Notes under the pieces: generated by a model
What the model was told of the DNA's origin: nothing
What the model saw: only the letters and a program-made list of their open reading frames with translations
Database searches by the model: none
DNA from: Anisus vortex
Taxonomy: Eukaryota; Mollusca; Gastropoda; Planorbidae
Assembly (NCBI GenBank): GCA_949126835.1
Contig: OX421497.1
Coordinates: 22,075,612 to 22,139,611, forward strand
DNA: 64,000 bases
Reading direction: 5' to 3'
Program-made: the position numbers and the translations under genes
Shown: piece by piece, positions 10,020 through 20,997 of the stretch
How positions within the stretch are numbered: the first letter of the stretch is position 1
Layout: each line of letters starts with the position of its first letter

Positions 10020-11330
10020 ACTGAACAAGACAAGCAGATGCAGCGCTGGACCGAGCACTACCTGGAACTCTACGCAACACAGAACGTTGTCTCTGACTCT
10101 GCCCCAAATAGAGTTCCAGCTCTACCAGTGATGGATCAACTCGATGCCCTGCCCTCGATAGAGGAGCTCAGCAAGGCCATTGATCACCTTAGTAGTGGAA
10201 AGACTCCAGGTAACGATGGCATCCCTACGGAAGTCAAGTGCGGTAAGACAGCATTACTAAAGGCTCTGCACGACCCCATCTGCGATTGTTGGGAACGTGG
10301 CCACATCACACAAGACATGCGGGATGCCAAGATAGTAGCTCTCTACAAAAATAAGGATGACCATAGCGATTGTAATAACTATCGAGGCATATCTTTACTC
10401 AGTATTGTGGGAAAGGCTTTTGCAAGAGTGGTACTGGCACGCCTGCAAACTCTGGCACAAAACGTCTACCCAGAATCTCAATGCGTTTTTCGGGCTGGCC
10501 GGTCAACAATGGATACAATTTTCTCACTGCGCCAGTTACAAGAAAAATGCCGGGAACAGCAGAAGGCCCTCTTCATTGCATACATTGACTTGACTAAGGC
10601 ATTTGACCTAGTTGGCCGCACTGGACTCTTTAGCATACTGAAAAAGATTGGATGTCCGCCCCGGTTTCTAAGTATTATTGAGGCTTTCCATAACAACTTG
10701 CACAGCACAGTTCTCTTGGATGGCGCCACATTAGAACCATTCCCAGTGCGTAGCGGGGTTAAACAGGGCTCGTCCTGGCACCAACACTCTTTGGTATATT
10801 CTTCTCAGTACTCCTCCGATATGCTTTTGAGAACTGCTCCGAGGGCGTGAACATCCATACTAGGGCCGATGGAAATCTCTATAACATAGCCCGGCTCCGT
10901 GCAAAGGGCAAAGTGGAAACCGTATTAATTAGAGCATTGCTATTCGCTGATGATGCAGCTCTTGCTTCACATACAGAGGAAGGGTTCCAGCAACTGGTCA
11001 GCAGATTCTCGGAGGCGTGCAAAGAATTTGGCCTAACAATAAGCGGAATGCATCCCAAGAGCCCTGCTATATGGAGAGCTGGCAGCCGGAATAAGAAAGA
11101 GAGGTCGCCCTTGCCTGCGTTTCAAAGACGTTTGCAAAAAAGACTTGTTACTGGCATGCATCGAGCCCAAAACGTGGGAGAGCCTTGCTGAGGAACGCAC
11201 CTCCTGGCGGTCCAAGGTGCGCGAGGGCACTCAAGCTGCAGAAGCCACCCTAAGTGAAGAGAAACGAGCCAGGAGAAAGGCGAGAAGCAGAGTAGAAGGA
11301 GACTGCGCCATCGTCCCTTGAGGATGGAAG
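10020..11330 (+). pseudogene. reverse transcriptase and C-terminus of the RTE-like LINE, frameshifted
   Basis: The frame at 10020-10850 has TEQDKQMQRWTEHYLELY, GKTPGNDGIPTE, DCNNYRGISLLSIVGK, FRAGRSTMDTIF, IDLTKAFDLV (catalytic Asp) and RSGVKQG. At about 10769 one base is missing. The +1 frame then reads VLAPTLFGIFFSVLL and ALLFADDAALASH (FADD catalytic box) up to about 11045. A second break skips residues, and the C-terminal GRPCLRFKDV...TWESLAEER segment follows at about 11100-11290 in another frame. At least two frame breaks exclude function. Confidence 0.85.
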
Positions 11331-11340
11331 GACGCCATAT

Positions 11341-11460
11341 ATATAGATACTCTCTTTATAATAAACCCATGTTTAAGATACTCTCACTATAATAAACCCA
11401 TGTTATAGATAATCTCACGATAAGTTCATGCTATGGATACTCTCACGGACTATAATAAGT
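11341..11460 (+). repeat. 31-bp minisatellite, right part
   Basis: Three to four further units of the same repeat as 6926-7275. The array phase resumes at ATAGATACTCTC, matching the ...GTTATAG break on the left, so only about 5 bp (TATAG) may be duplicated around the LINE. Confidence 0.85.
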
Positions 11461-12056
11461 TCATGTTCTTGTGTTAGTTCAAAGTATAAGTTTGAACTTA
11501 GGCTCTAGACTATGTCATGACACAAGGAGCGCCTCGTTCAATAAATTATAATTCGTTTTATAAATTAGACAATTATACATTGCTAGAAATACACGAAAAT
11601 TCTGGAAAATCCTTAAATTAATTAAGACATTTTCAAGCATTGATATCACTGGTCCATGAAAAGACTGGGCTAGGAACGACAATTCAATTACAGAGGTTTA
11701 TATCAACAGTTTTTGTCAGCCATGATAAAAAAAAGTTTTAACGCATTATGTGTTGCCGACTTGCCGTTTGTGTTTTCCAAAGCGTTAATAATGTATTGTT
11801 ATTGTTCTTGTTTTTAAGCGAAAAAAAGAAAAATGTAAAAAAAAGTTGAAAAAAACAATGTAATTTTGTAAAACTTCATTCCAATAACAAATATTATTTA
11901 TTTGTTTCAAAGACCACGTAGAGACTCCATTATTAGCCTATACTTGCCAACTGTGTTGATTTATTTTGTGTTGTTCTTTAAAAATTTTTTAAAGTTAGTT
12001 AAACTCTATAATGTGAACCACTAAAGCCTTGTTAATTTAAAAAAAGAACAATGTCA
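11461..12056. other. AT-rich spacer, nothing recognised
   Basis: No open frame, repeat or element end was identified. Contains several A-rich runs near 11750-11860. Confidence 0.6.
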
Positions 12057-12101
12057 TCTATATATATATATATATATATAAAGAGAGAGAGAGAGAGAGA
12101 C
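12057..12101. repeat. compound (TA)n(GA)n microsatellite
   Basis: About ten TA followed by about nine AG/GA units. A similar compound tract occurs at about 50250-50294. Confidence 0.95.
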
Positions 12102-12540
12102 CTGATACAGATGTGTCGTTGAAATGCGGAATACGGGGGCGGCACCCTTATGCAACAGAACAGAAAAAAAAGAAGGCGAGAGACAATAAAGAAAGAAGCC
12201 AAGAAAGGGCTTATCCCTCCAATTAAATTATAACATCAAACTTGTCTAATTATCGGGAATACCCGAAACTTTTGCAGCAGTGTTATTGATCGAGTTTGTG
12301 TCATTCTGAAAACCGGATCTATCTCTCGAAAACACCTCGCTTTACCCTTAGCCACCTCCTATTTCACTGTCTTTCTTCTATTTCTATCATTATTATTTCT
12401 CTCTTTCTCTCTCTCTATCTCCCTCCCCCCCCCCACACACACACATCCTCTTCCTTATCATATTGTCCCTTTTTTTTCAGAGAGAGGAAACTGAGTGTAT
12501 TTAATAGATTATATAAGAATAAGAAGTTAAAAAGAAAAAT

Positions 12541-13800
12541 CCATATTCTCTCCACTCCCTCCTTTATCAATCCCTCCATCCCTCCATCAATCCCAACCTC
12601 AACAACCCCTCCCTCCATCAATCCATCCCTCCCTCCATCAACGCCTCCCTCCATCAATCCCTGCATCCCTCCATCAATCCATCCCTCCCTCCATCAACGC
12701 CTCCCTCCATCAATCCATCCCTCCCTCCATCAACCCCTCCCTCCATCAATCCATCCCTCCCTCCATCAACCCCTCCCTCCATCAATCCATCCCTCCCTCC
12801 ATCAACGCCTCCCTCCATCAATCGATCCCTCCCTCCATCAACGCCTCCCTACATCAATCCATCCCTCCCTCCATCAACGCCTCCCTCCATGAAATCCATC
12901 CCACCCTCCATCAACGCCTCCCTCAATCAATCCATTCCTCCCTCCATCAACGCCTCCCTCCATCAATCCCTTCATCCCTCCATCAATCCATCCCTCCCTC
13001 CATCAACGCCTCCCTCCATCAATCCATCCCTCCCTCCATCAACGTCTCCCTCCATCAATCCATCCCTCCCTCCATCAACACCTCCCTCCATCAATCCATC
13101 CCTCCCTCCATCAACGCCTCCCTCCATCAATCCATCCCTCCCTCCATCAACGCCTCCCTCCATCAATCCATCACTCCCTCCATCAACGCCTCCCTCCATC
13201 AATCCATCCCTCCCTCCATCAACCCTTACCTCCATCAATCCATCCCTCCCTCCATCAACGCCTCCCTCCATCAAACCCTTCATCCCTCCATCAATCCATC
13301 CCTCCCTCCATCAACGCCTCCCACCATCAATCCATCCCTCCCTCCATCAACGCCTCCCTCCATCAATCCATCCCTCCCTCCATCAACGCCTCCCTCCATC
13401 AATCCATCCCTCCCTCCATCAACGCCTCCCTCCATCAATCCCTTCATCCCTCCATCAATCCATCCCTCCCTCCATCAACGCCTCCCTCCATCAATCTATC
13501 CCTCCCTCCATCAACGCCTCCCTCCATCAATCCATCTCTCCCTCCATCAACGCCTCCCTCCATCAATCCATCCCTCCCTCCATCAACGCCTCCCTCCATC
13601 ACTCCATCCCTCCCTCCATCAATCCATCCCTCCCTCCATCAACGCCTCCCTCCATCAATCCATCCCTCCCTCCATCAACCCCTCCCTCCATCAATCCATC
13701 CCTTCCTCCATCAATCCATCCCTCCCTCCATCAACCCCTCCCTCCATCAATCCATTCCTCCATCCATCAATCCATCCCTCCATCTATCCCTCTGTCCCCC
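12541..13800. repeat. 36-bp C-rich minisatellite
   Basis: About 35 copies of a 36-bp unit made of CCATCAATCCAT, CCCTCCCTCCATCAACG and CCTCCCT. The unit is a multiple of three and stop-free in several frames, so long artificial frames run through it on both strands (Pro/Ser-rich on plus, Gly/Asp/Met-rich on minus). A short C-rich and CA run at 12418-12445 precedes it. Strand asymmetry is extreme: almost no G on the plus strand. Confidence 0.95.
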
Positions 13801-14431
13801 TGCTGTCTTTCTCTTACATTAATATTATTTTAAACCCGGTGCCCACCCTCCCTCTCATAGTAACTTTTATTTTACATTTTCTTTTTATTGATGAAAGTTA
13901 CTATTATAATATGTTTATTATATAGATTTTATTTGTAAACGATTCCATTGGCAACACCCTTGGAATGACTGCCCCCAGCCAATCAAGTTCTTGGGAAAGT
14001 AAAAACAATATTACAACAAGTATTGATCATCAATTTCTAACTGTTAAACATGTTCAATTAGTTGCTGAAAATGTTTGATGATAAAATGATGTAAACTGCT
14101 TTAAGTCACCACCAAAGCGTTATATTATGTGGCTTTCAATTCCAACACCATCAATCAACTGGACGAGGTGTGTGTGAACCGCTAATTGCTTCGAGGGCTT
14201 CACGACGACCCATACATTAATCCTAGGGCCGCATCATCGGATGGAAGTTTTATAGGTCATTAAATGTACTAATGATTTAAAATACTTTTTTTTTAAAACC
14301 AATGAATAACGTGGATATAATTAACGAATTAGTTGGCGTTTCAGTCTAATAAAATTATCTGGCTGTCTACATGCCCCTGTTTTACGTCAACAATGACCTT
14401 GAACCTAAGGAGGAACAATGTACTAGCAATA
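13801..14431. other. spacer, nothing recognised
   Basis: Mixed AT-rich sequence without a supported gene or repeat. Confidence 0.55.
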
Positions 14432-14506
14432 TTAAGATAAGATTATTTTTTTCATCCAAATAAATGGAAATTTGACTTGATTATATAAATTCCGTCTATC
14501 AGCTTA

Positions 14507-14795
14507 AGTAAAGTACCCGTCGGACCGAATTGATCTATAGGTCCGGTGAAGCAGCGTTAGCCAGTTTCTGTGGCCACGGCATGCTAGGTGATTGTGTGGC
14601 CAGTATTATGCACATCCGCCTTTACTTTACCCCAATTAGTGTCAGGTACCCATCATAGCTGGGTAGACTCAGGGACACCCTCCAGACCCGGGAAAAAATC
14701 CTATCACCAGAATTCTAACCCGGGACCTTCGGTTCGCTAGACGAACGCGCTGCGGCACGGCCACCGTGTGTCTCCCCCCCCCCCCCCCCCCCCCC
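14507..14795 (-). mobile_element. tRNA-derived SINE, full length, with target duplication
   Basis: On the minus strand it starts with a G-rich leader and a tRNA-like head (GCCGTGCCGCAGCGCGTTCG) and a B-box-like GGTTAGAATTC at 14710-14720. It continues through the core GGGTGTCCCTGAGTCTACCC and GGGGTAAAGTAAAGGCGG, and ends near the CAATT(C/T)GGTC(C/A)GACGGG motif. Flanking duplicates CCGTCTATCAGCTTA (14492-14506) and CCGTCTTTCAGCATA (14796-14810) match at 13 of 15. Related copies: 20703-20985, 51768-51870, 54690-54790 and 55398-55682. Confidence 0.85.
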
Positions 14796-14797
14796 CC
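14774..14797. repeat. 24-base poly-C run
   Basis: An uninterrupted C run at the 5' end of the minus-strand SINE. On the minus strand it is a G24 tract able to form G-quadruplex structure; length may be affected by assembly. Confidence 0.9.
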
Positions 14798-15079
14798 GTC
14801 TTTCAGCATACCGGTACTTAAAAACAATATTAAAGAACAAATTGTACTCAAGCACAATAGACATTCGCGCACACTATCATATCATTTATCATACAAGAAA
14901 AAAGCATTATTTAGAGACCCAGGGTCCTTGGGAACTTGACATTTAACATTTGCCCCTCCCCCCCTCCCCACCGTCTTGAAGCTATTTTGGAAATTTTGTA
15001 AATTTAATGCGCTAGTACAGAATATATTATTTTTAATCAACTTTAATGACTTAAATAATCACCAGAATACAGTCTATGT

Positions 15080-15200
15080 CAGGGGTCGGCAACCTAAGAC
15101 ACCCATTACAAACTTGGCACGCAGGGCAATTTTCAATGGCATGCGAGAGACCTACAAGAGCTGTTTTTTTATTGATGAAAAAAACATTTTCCGGTTCTGA
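15080..15200 (+). mobile_element. one end of a hAT-type TIR element
   Basis: Starts CAGGGGTCGGCAACCT, a common hAT-type terminus. The next 100 bp match the reverse complement of 30030-30130 (shared TTGGCACGC, TTTTCAATGGCA(T/C)GCGAGAGACC). The opposite end was not found, so the copy is truncated or its other end has diverged. Confidence 0.65.
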
Positions 15201-15341
15201 ATGTGGAAAACTGACTGTTGAAGCCGATGTTTCTGAATGACAGAGCGACTCATTTCAGTGATGTGAACGCATTTACAACGACGGGGTCAAACAACACTTG
15301 AACTGTAAAGACCACAGGAATGGATTTGCATATATCTTGAG

Positions 15342-15527
15342 TAGGGATGTTAAAACGGTTTATTTTCCAAACCGGTTTTCGGATCTATAAAACCGGATTT
15401 CGGTAATGATAACCTTCCAACCAACAAACCGAAATCCGGTTTTGAAAATCAAAACCGGTTTTCAGTTTCAAAACCGGAATCCGGTATTCCGTTTTTCCGG
15501 TATTCCGGTTTTCGTTTAACATCCCTA
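15342..15527. mobile_element. 186-bp hAT-type MITE with exact 8-bp target duplication
   Basis: Ends TAGGGATGTTAAA and TTTAACATCCCTA are perfect 13-bp inverted repeats. ATCTTGAG is present immediately outside both ends (15334-15341 and 15528-15535). The interior is packed with AAACCGG and CCGGTTTT motifs that can fold back on themselves. No coding capacity. Confidence 0.93.
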
Positions 15528-15587
15528 ATCTTGAGTGAAATCAATTTCAAAAGATAGATAGTTGGGCTTTTTCAGAAGCAAAACAAG

Positions 15588-15765
15588 ATAAGATTGCTTT
15601 ATTGGTTTAAATAAATGGACATTTGAATTGATTACATAAATTCCGTCTTTCAGCATACCGGTAATTAAAACAATATTAAAGAACCATTTGTACTAAAAAA
15701 CAATAGACATTCGCGCACACTATCATACCATTTATCATACAAGAAAAAAAGTATAATTTAAATTT
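15588..15765. repeat. local duplicated block, copy 2 (SINE-empty)
   Basis: Paralogue of 14432-14913 without the SINE. It has a single CCGTCTTTCAGCATA at 15643-15657, the exact site duplicated around the SINE in copy 1. Confidence 0.85.
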
Positions 15766-15894
15766 AGGAGTCAGCTATTGAGCCATTGTATTTCCTGGCT
15801 GACTGATGATTCTTTTGAACGATTCTTACTGATAGTGGAACAAAAGAGTTCCTAAATCTCTCTGTTCTTGCCCTTATTGAAAGAAGCCGACCAC

Positions 15895-16038
15895 CAATGG
15901 CGTAGCTAAGGGAGGGGAAGTCCAAATTCAAAAGTCCCCCCGGGTGCCTACATCATGTCATGATGTCGAATGTCAAAATCCAGGGGCCCATAAAGAGGCC
16001 AAGCCCCCCGGGCCCCCCAATCCCTGGCAACGTAACTG
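15895..16038. mobile_element. 144-bp hAT-type MITE with exact 8-bp target duplication
   Basis: CAATGGCGTAGCTAAGG and CCCTGGCAACGTAACTG are imperfect inverted ends. CCGACCAC flanks both sides (15887-15894 and 16039-16046). The ends belong to the same CAGTGGCGTAGCCAGG family as the 2.3-kb element at 28448. Confidence 0.92.
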
Positions 16039-16439
16039 CCGACCACTTCGACTAGATATGATGTAACTACCGTGAAGTGGGTGTGCATGATCTTGAAGGA
16101 TTTTATCAATCATAGACAGGCACCTCGAATTGAATAGATCTGCAAGAGATGGTAATTCTGTCTGTGTAGTACGAGTTACAAGAGGCTTTCTTTATTAGGC
16201 GGTCTATCCGGTGTTTGTTCAATGTGGTGGAATTAACATACCAGCAAGTGATTGCGAAGGTTTTGATGCTAAAAATAGACGCCGAGTAAAAGAGATTCTT
16301 AATGGTTTTCTCTATGTTAATTTATTTCTATTGTTTATCTAGACTGTTCAGTTTATTTTCTATCAATTTATTAAACCCCTACATTTTGAGAACACATACT
16401 AGTTAATATTCCATGACAAGTCATATCTCTCAATGCATT

Positions 16440-17234
16440 TTTACAACCCTGATAACATTAATAAACTGTTTTTACAGGCCTTAAAACCCTGACAACATTA
16501 ATAAACTGTTTTTACAGGGCATAAAACCCTGACAGCATTAATAAACTGTTTTTACAGGGCATAAAACCCTGACAACATTAATAAACTATTTTTACAGGGC
16601 ATAAAACCCTGACAACATTAATAAACTATTTTTACAGGGCTTAAGACCCTGACAACATTAATATACTGTTTTTACAGGGCAGAAAAGCCTGACAAAATGA
16701 ATAAACTGTTTTTACAGGGCATAAAACCCTGACAACATTAATAAACTATTTTGACAGGGCATAAAACCCTGACAACATTAATAAACTATTTTTACAGGGC
16801 TTAAAACCCTGACAACATTAATATACTGTTTTTTACAGGGCATAAAAGCCTGACAAAATGAATAAACTGTTTTTACAGGGCATCAAACAATGACAACATT
16901 TAAAAAAACTGTTTTTACAGGGCATAAAACCCTGACATCATTAACAATATGTTTTTACAGGGCATAAAACCCTGACAACATTAATGAACTGTTTTTACAG
17001 GGCTTAAACCCCTGACAACATTAATAAACTGTTTTTAAAGGGCATAAAACCCTGACAACATTAACAATATGTTTTTACAGGGCATAAAACCCTGACAACA
17101 TTAATAAACTGTTTTTACAGGGCATAAAACCCTGATAACATTAAAAAAAACTGTTTTTACAGGGCATAAAACCCTGACAACATTAATAAACTGTTTTTAC
17201 AGGGCATTAAACCCTGACAACATTAATAAACTGT
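16440..17234. repeat. 40-bp minisatellite with an inverted repeat in each unit
   Basis: About twenty units of 40 bp (AAACCCTGACAACATTAATA then AACTGTTTTTACAGGGCATA). Each unit holds CAGGG...CCCTG separated by about seven bases, so each can form a small hairpin. Confidence 0.95.
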
Positions 17235-18260
17235 AAAAAACAAAAGAAACAAATGTATTATTATATTTTTATAATGACCTAAGTGTCGTTATGGTAGCTC
17301 GAGATTTCAACATATTATAAAAATGAATGCTAATTTGTAATGAAAAAAAAACACCCCACATTGCGTCGCGGGCCGCACAATAGGCCAGCGCGGCCCCATA
17401 CCGCGTTTTTTTTTAGACCCTTGAACTTGAACTAAAAAAAAAAGAACTTGAACTAGACAAACATAATTCACTATTTCAATAGATTCTAGGGGAAACCCAT
17501 AATTAACAGTCGATTTGTCTAAATAGATTGTATGACAATACTCTAAGGGAGGATAGTCATTGGGTGCTATCATGAACTATAGTAACTATAGGTTTATTTA
17601 CGTAGGGTGATCAGGAACCAAAAATACAAGAAATATAACTCGAATGCCTAGGGCTTTTTGTTTAGAAGGGAGATAAATTGAAATTTTCAACAACAAAAAA
17701 TATATTGTCGATTACAAAAACAAAATATTTTTGTTCATTTAATTTTATAAAGACTAGTCTAAAAATAAGTAATCACATAACAGATAACTTGATTTAATAA
17801 TGTCTATATTATTATTTGTTGAATGTCAAAATACACTTTTTAAACTCAAAGTCGCGTCAGTTATTTTTATCTTTACCGCTAATGATGTATGTTTCTTTGT
17901 TTCGCTATAAGCCCTTGAGACATGTGTAAATAGACCAACAAGCCATTACATACATACAAACATGAGTTGTATTAGCAGTGTAAGAATATAAGTTTATATA
18001 CATAGACTATTATTAGAAAACGAACTGAAACAAAGAAAAATTAAATTACTCTGTGTTCTTCATTTATCAATACACAGACTAGACTTTTAAATAACTAGTT
18101 GGTTTTTTTTTATTTCTAGGGAAAAATAGATCTACGTCTTTTTGGGTAGCTTCATATGACCATCAGTCAATCAAGTTATCTATTTTTCTATGGATGTATC
18201 TTTATATCTAATCATGAATCTATCAAGATATTTACCTATTCATCTACAAATACATATAAT
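17235..18260. other. AT-rich spacer
   Basis: No gene recognised. A GC-rich patch at about 17360-17410 (GCGGGCCGCAC) stands out and could be the terminus of another DNA element; no partner end was found. Confidence 0.5.
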
Positions 18261-18362
18261 TAATTGTACAACTATCTATTAAATCTAACAGAGTATCTTT
18301 CTATTTATCTACACATCCATTCAACCACCTGTCTATCCATTTATCTATCAATCAATCAATCA

Positions 18363-18434
<72 letters not shown>

Positions 18435-18660
18435 GTTTCTTCACATGTCCATCCATCGATTAATCTATCCATCTATCCATCTTTCTATCTTTCCATCTTT
18501 CCATCTATACGTCTATCCATCTTTCAATCTATCCATCTATCTACCAATGATATATATATCCATCTATCTATATATCCATCTATCCATCTGTATATCCATC
18601 TATTTATGTATATATACTTCTATTTATCTATCTATCTATACATCTATCCCCCATCTAGCC
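18261..18660. repeat. (ATCT)n microsatellite with degenerate flanks
   Basis: A nearly pure run of about 18 ATCT units at 18361-18433 is surrounded by degenerate CTAT/CCAT/CTTT derivatives. Tyr/Leu/Ser-rich frames through it are by-products. Confidence 0.93.
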
Positions 18661-19299
18661 AAACATTCGACTATTTACCAATGAAATCTGTAAATCTATT
18701 TCTATCCTAGCCAACTTAATCAAATCATTAACGCACCAATATTTCTAATCAAATCCATTTATCTAATATATTTATCAATCAACATATCAATCTATTTATT
18801 TGACCGTCCTAGTTATTGTTGTTATTTATGTTCTAATTCTAATCACTTCCCTGTTTTGTCATTGCTCAATGATAACGACACAAACAAACACGATATGTCT
18901 TTGATCCCAGCCAACACTACTATCCCCCCCCCCCTTTTTACACAAAGACATACACCGGCCTTATCAAGGTCTGATGATATAACAACGTGAAACAGACGGT
19001 AAGTACTCCTGATCCTTGAGACATCTAGGTTTTTATTTCATTCCTAATGTGGGATTTTCCCCTAAGAGATATTTCAGACGTAAACAATTTCACTTTTGTA
19101 CATTTTCATTGAGGTCCAGAATAAACGATTCTCAAACGTTTTGGTCACGGCCCATTTATATGTTTATATGTATCTGTAAATCTTGGATATCCCAATACTT
19201 ATAACTAATTAGCACCATTATTTACTATTATAAAGTCGTTTTCTCGTTTTAACACCCTCCCCTCTGTCTTCCTGCACGATGAACAAAAACTCCAAAAAA
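18661..19299. other. spacer, nothing recognised
   Basis: AT-rich; a poly-C run near 18926-18936. No supported feature. Confidence 0.5.
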
Positions 19300-19610
19300 G
19301 GGCATGTGCTTCTCCCCAAAGTGGTGCGAGTCTTCTACCTCCAAGTGGGGCGTGTCTACTTCCCCTCAATTTGGGCGTGTCTACTATCCCTCAAAGTGTT
19401 GCTTTTCTACCACCCCTCAATTGGGGGCGTGTCTACTACCTCCCAGTGGTGCGTGTCTACTACCTCCAAGTTGGGCGTGTCTCTTACCTCTCAAGTGTTT
19501 CGTGTCTACTACCCCACGAAGTAGGGTTTGTCAACTAGCCCGCACGTAGGCCGTGACTACCACCTCCGTGGGGTGTGTCTACCACCCCTAAAGTGGGGCG
19601 TGTTCCCAGT
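19300..19610. repeat. degenerate 26-29 bp minisatellite
   Basis: About ten diverged units built around GGGCGTGTCTACTACC and CCTCAAAGT. Unit length and sequence vary, so it is an old array. Confidence 0.85.
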
Positions 19611-20064
19611 TTTTAGAACCAGTGGAACAAACCAGCTAGTTTACGGCGGCACGGAAATCAAATCAGAAAGCTAACAATAGGACAATAGGCATTCGTTTTT
19701 AAAAGGTATTGTTATATTATTCGATTACAATAGAATCTCCAATAACATGGCCTTCAAGAACTTTGTGGTGCTCGCGTCCTCTGTCTAGGGTTTGGTTCAG
19801 TTGTTTGTTTTTTAAAAATCACTTTATCCCCTTGATGAAGTATTAAATAATGTAATGATTGAACATTTATATACAAGATTGAAGTAAAATTCTAAGTAAG
19901 ACTTTTTTGCACTCAGTGATAGACTGAAATAAACATTGTATACTTAGAAATAAAATATATTTCAATAGAAAACTCTTCAAAACAACAATAAATACACATT
20001 CTAGCACCTTTATAAAAAAATTTTCTGTGTGTGCGCTACTTGAAAGATAATTCAAGAACATCTT

Positions 20065-20608
20065 AGAAAAAACTAACCCATAGTTTTTATTATACTCCCT
20101 TTCTTTGAAAATTAAGTTTATATTTAATTTATATTTTGATAGATTAATATAAATATAAGTGATATCATACCTTATGTATTTCCACACTAAAATTTTGCTC
20201 ATCCTTTTTTTTTCCAGCCTTGTACCGCAAAAAAAAAAAAGCATAAAAAGATAACTCGCTTTGTTTTGGCTACATTGTGTCGTTTTCATTCTATTTATTT
20301 CGTAAAAACGAACATATCCGAAAAGTTTATTTACTTCCGTCTTTTTCGGTAGAGGCAGCCATGTTTGACGTGAAATATTTTCTTCGATTCGCAAATTGGT
20401 CGAATGAATTCGTGACTATTCCAAAGGTTATGATGCTGAAAATTTGATAGAATGTATTGTTAGTCGGGACAAGTCTGCTGCCCAAGTTTCAGCTCCATTG
20501 GACGACGGGAAGTGGTCGAAAGATCGATGCAAAGTTTTCCAAGCAACCAACCAACCAACCAAGCAGACAGACAGACAGACAGTACGATTTGAAAGAAAGG
20601 GAGTAAAA
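20065..20608 (-). repeat. dispersed repeat family X, copy A
   Basis: Reverse complement matches 61757-62290 along its length and 53105-53590 at both ends. Shared landmarks: ACTCCCTTTCTTT at one end and AAAGAAAGGGAGT at the other, (GTCT)n, a CATCGATTTTTCGACCACTTCC-like block (20498-20535 here), GGGCAGCAGACTTGTCCCGAC, and CAAACATGGCTGCC. The two opposed 13-bp ends suggest a non-autonomous DNA element. Coding is not supported. Confidence 0.75.
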
Positions 20609-20702
20609 AGGACGTAGCTTGACATTACATAGGCGTATCGAAGATTTTGTTGATGACTGTCTGGTAAAACAAATACTATTAAATCCATAATTAAACATAA
20701 TT

Positions 20703-20985
20703 AGGGGGCACAGTGTCTGGCAGCGTGTTTGGCAGGCGTTACTGAATGTACTGTGTTCAAATCCTGGTAAAGGCTAGCATTTGTTTCCGGGTATGGAGGG
20801 TGTCCCTGAGTCTACCCAGCTCTCATTGGTACCTGACTTTATTTTTTGGGGTAAAGTAAAGGCGGTTGTGCATTGTGCTGGCTCCACGCAGTCCTCTAGT
20901 TTGCCGTGGCCACAGAATCGGGTGAACGCTGCTTCACCTGCCTTATGTGTCAATTTGGTCAGACGGGATTCTTTTTTTTTATTCC
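20703..20985 (+). mobile_element. tRNA-derived SINE, full length
   Basis: Plus-strand copy of the 14507 family: head GGGGGCACAGTGTCTGGCAG, B-box-like GTTCAAATCC at 20755-20764, core GGGTGTCCCTGAGTCTACCC and GGGGTAAAGTAAAGGCGG, tail TTGGTCAGACGGGATTC and a T run. It lies directly against the 19-bp array that begins at 20998. Confidence 0.82.
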
Positions 20986-20997
20986 ATATACCCGTCA

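Larger units (their letters stand above)
7276..11340 (+). mobile_element. RTE-like LINE remnant, inserted in the minisatellite and interrupted
   Basis: Two parts of one non-LTR element: 7276-8312 (endonuclease side) and 10020-11340 (RT and C-terminal side), separated by a nested L2/CR1-like insertion. The protein matches the group often annotated as craniofacial-development-protein-2-like endonuclease plus RT in invertebrate genomes, which I place in or near the RTE group. It carries a nonsense codon, a 1-base deletion in RT, an internal deletion after the YADD-equivalent region and about 70 missing residues at the nested junction. It is inactive. Confidence 0.8.
14432..14913. repeat. local duplicated block, copy 1 (contains SINE)
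   Basis: Flanks of the SINE, 14432-14506 and 14796-14913, match 15588-15765 closely (shared AAGATAAGATT, AATAAATGG, CATTCGCGCACACTATCAT, TTTATCATACAAGAAAA). Copy 2 lacks the SINE. Confidence 0.85.

Noticed and set aside
12296..13833. Long Pro/Ser-rich and Gly/Asp-rich frames on both strands
   Set aside because: They are reading frames of a 36-bp repeat that lacks stops; the repeat explains them fully.
19867..20394. 175-aa minus-strand frame
   Set aside because: Lies mainly in dispersed repeat X, has a low-complexity membrane-like composition, and the copies at 53 and 62 kb do not keep the frame.
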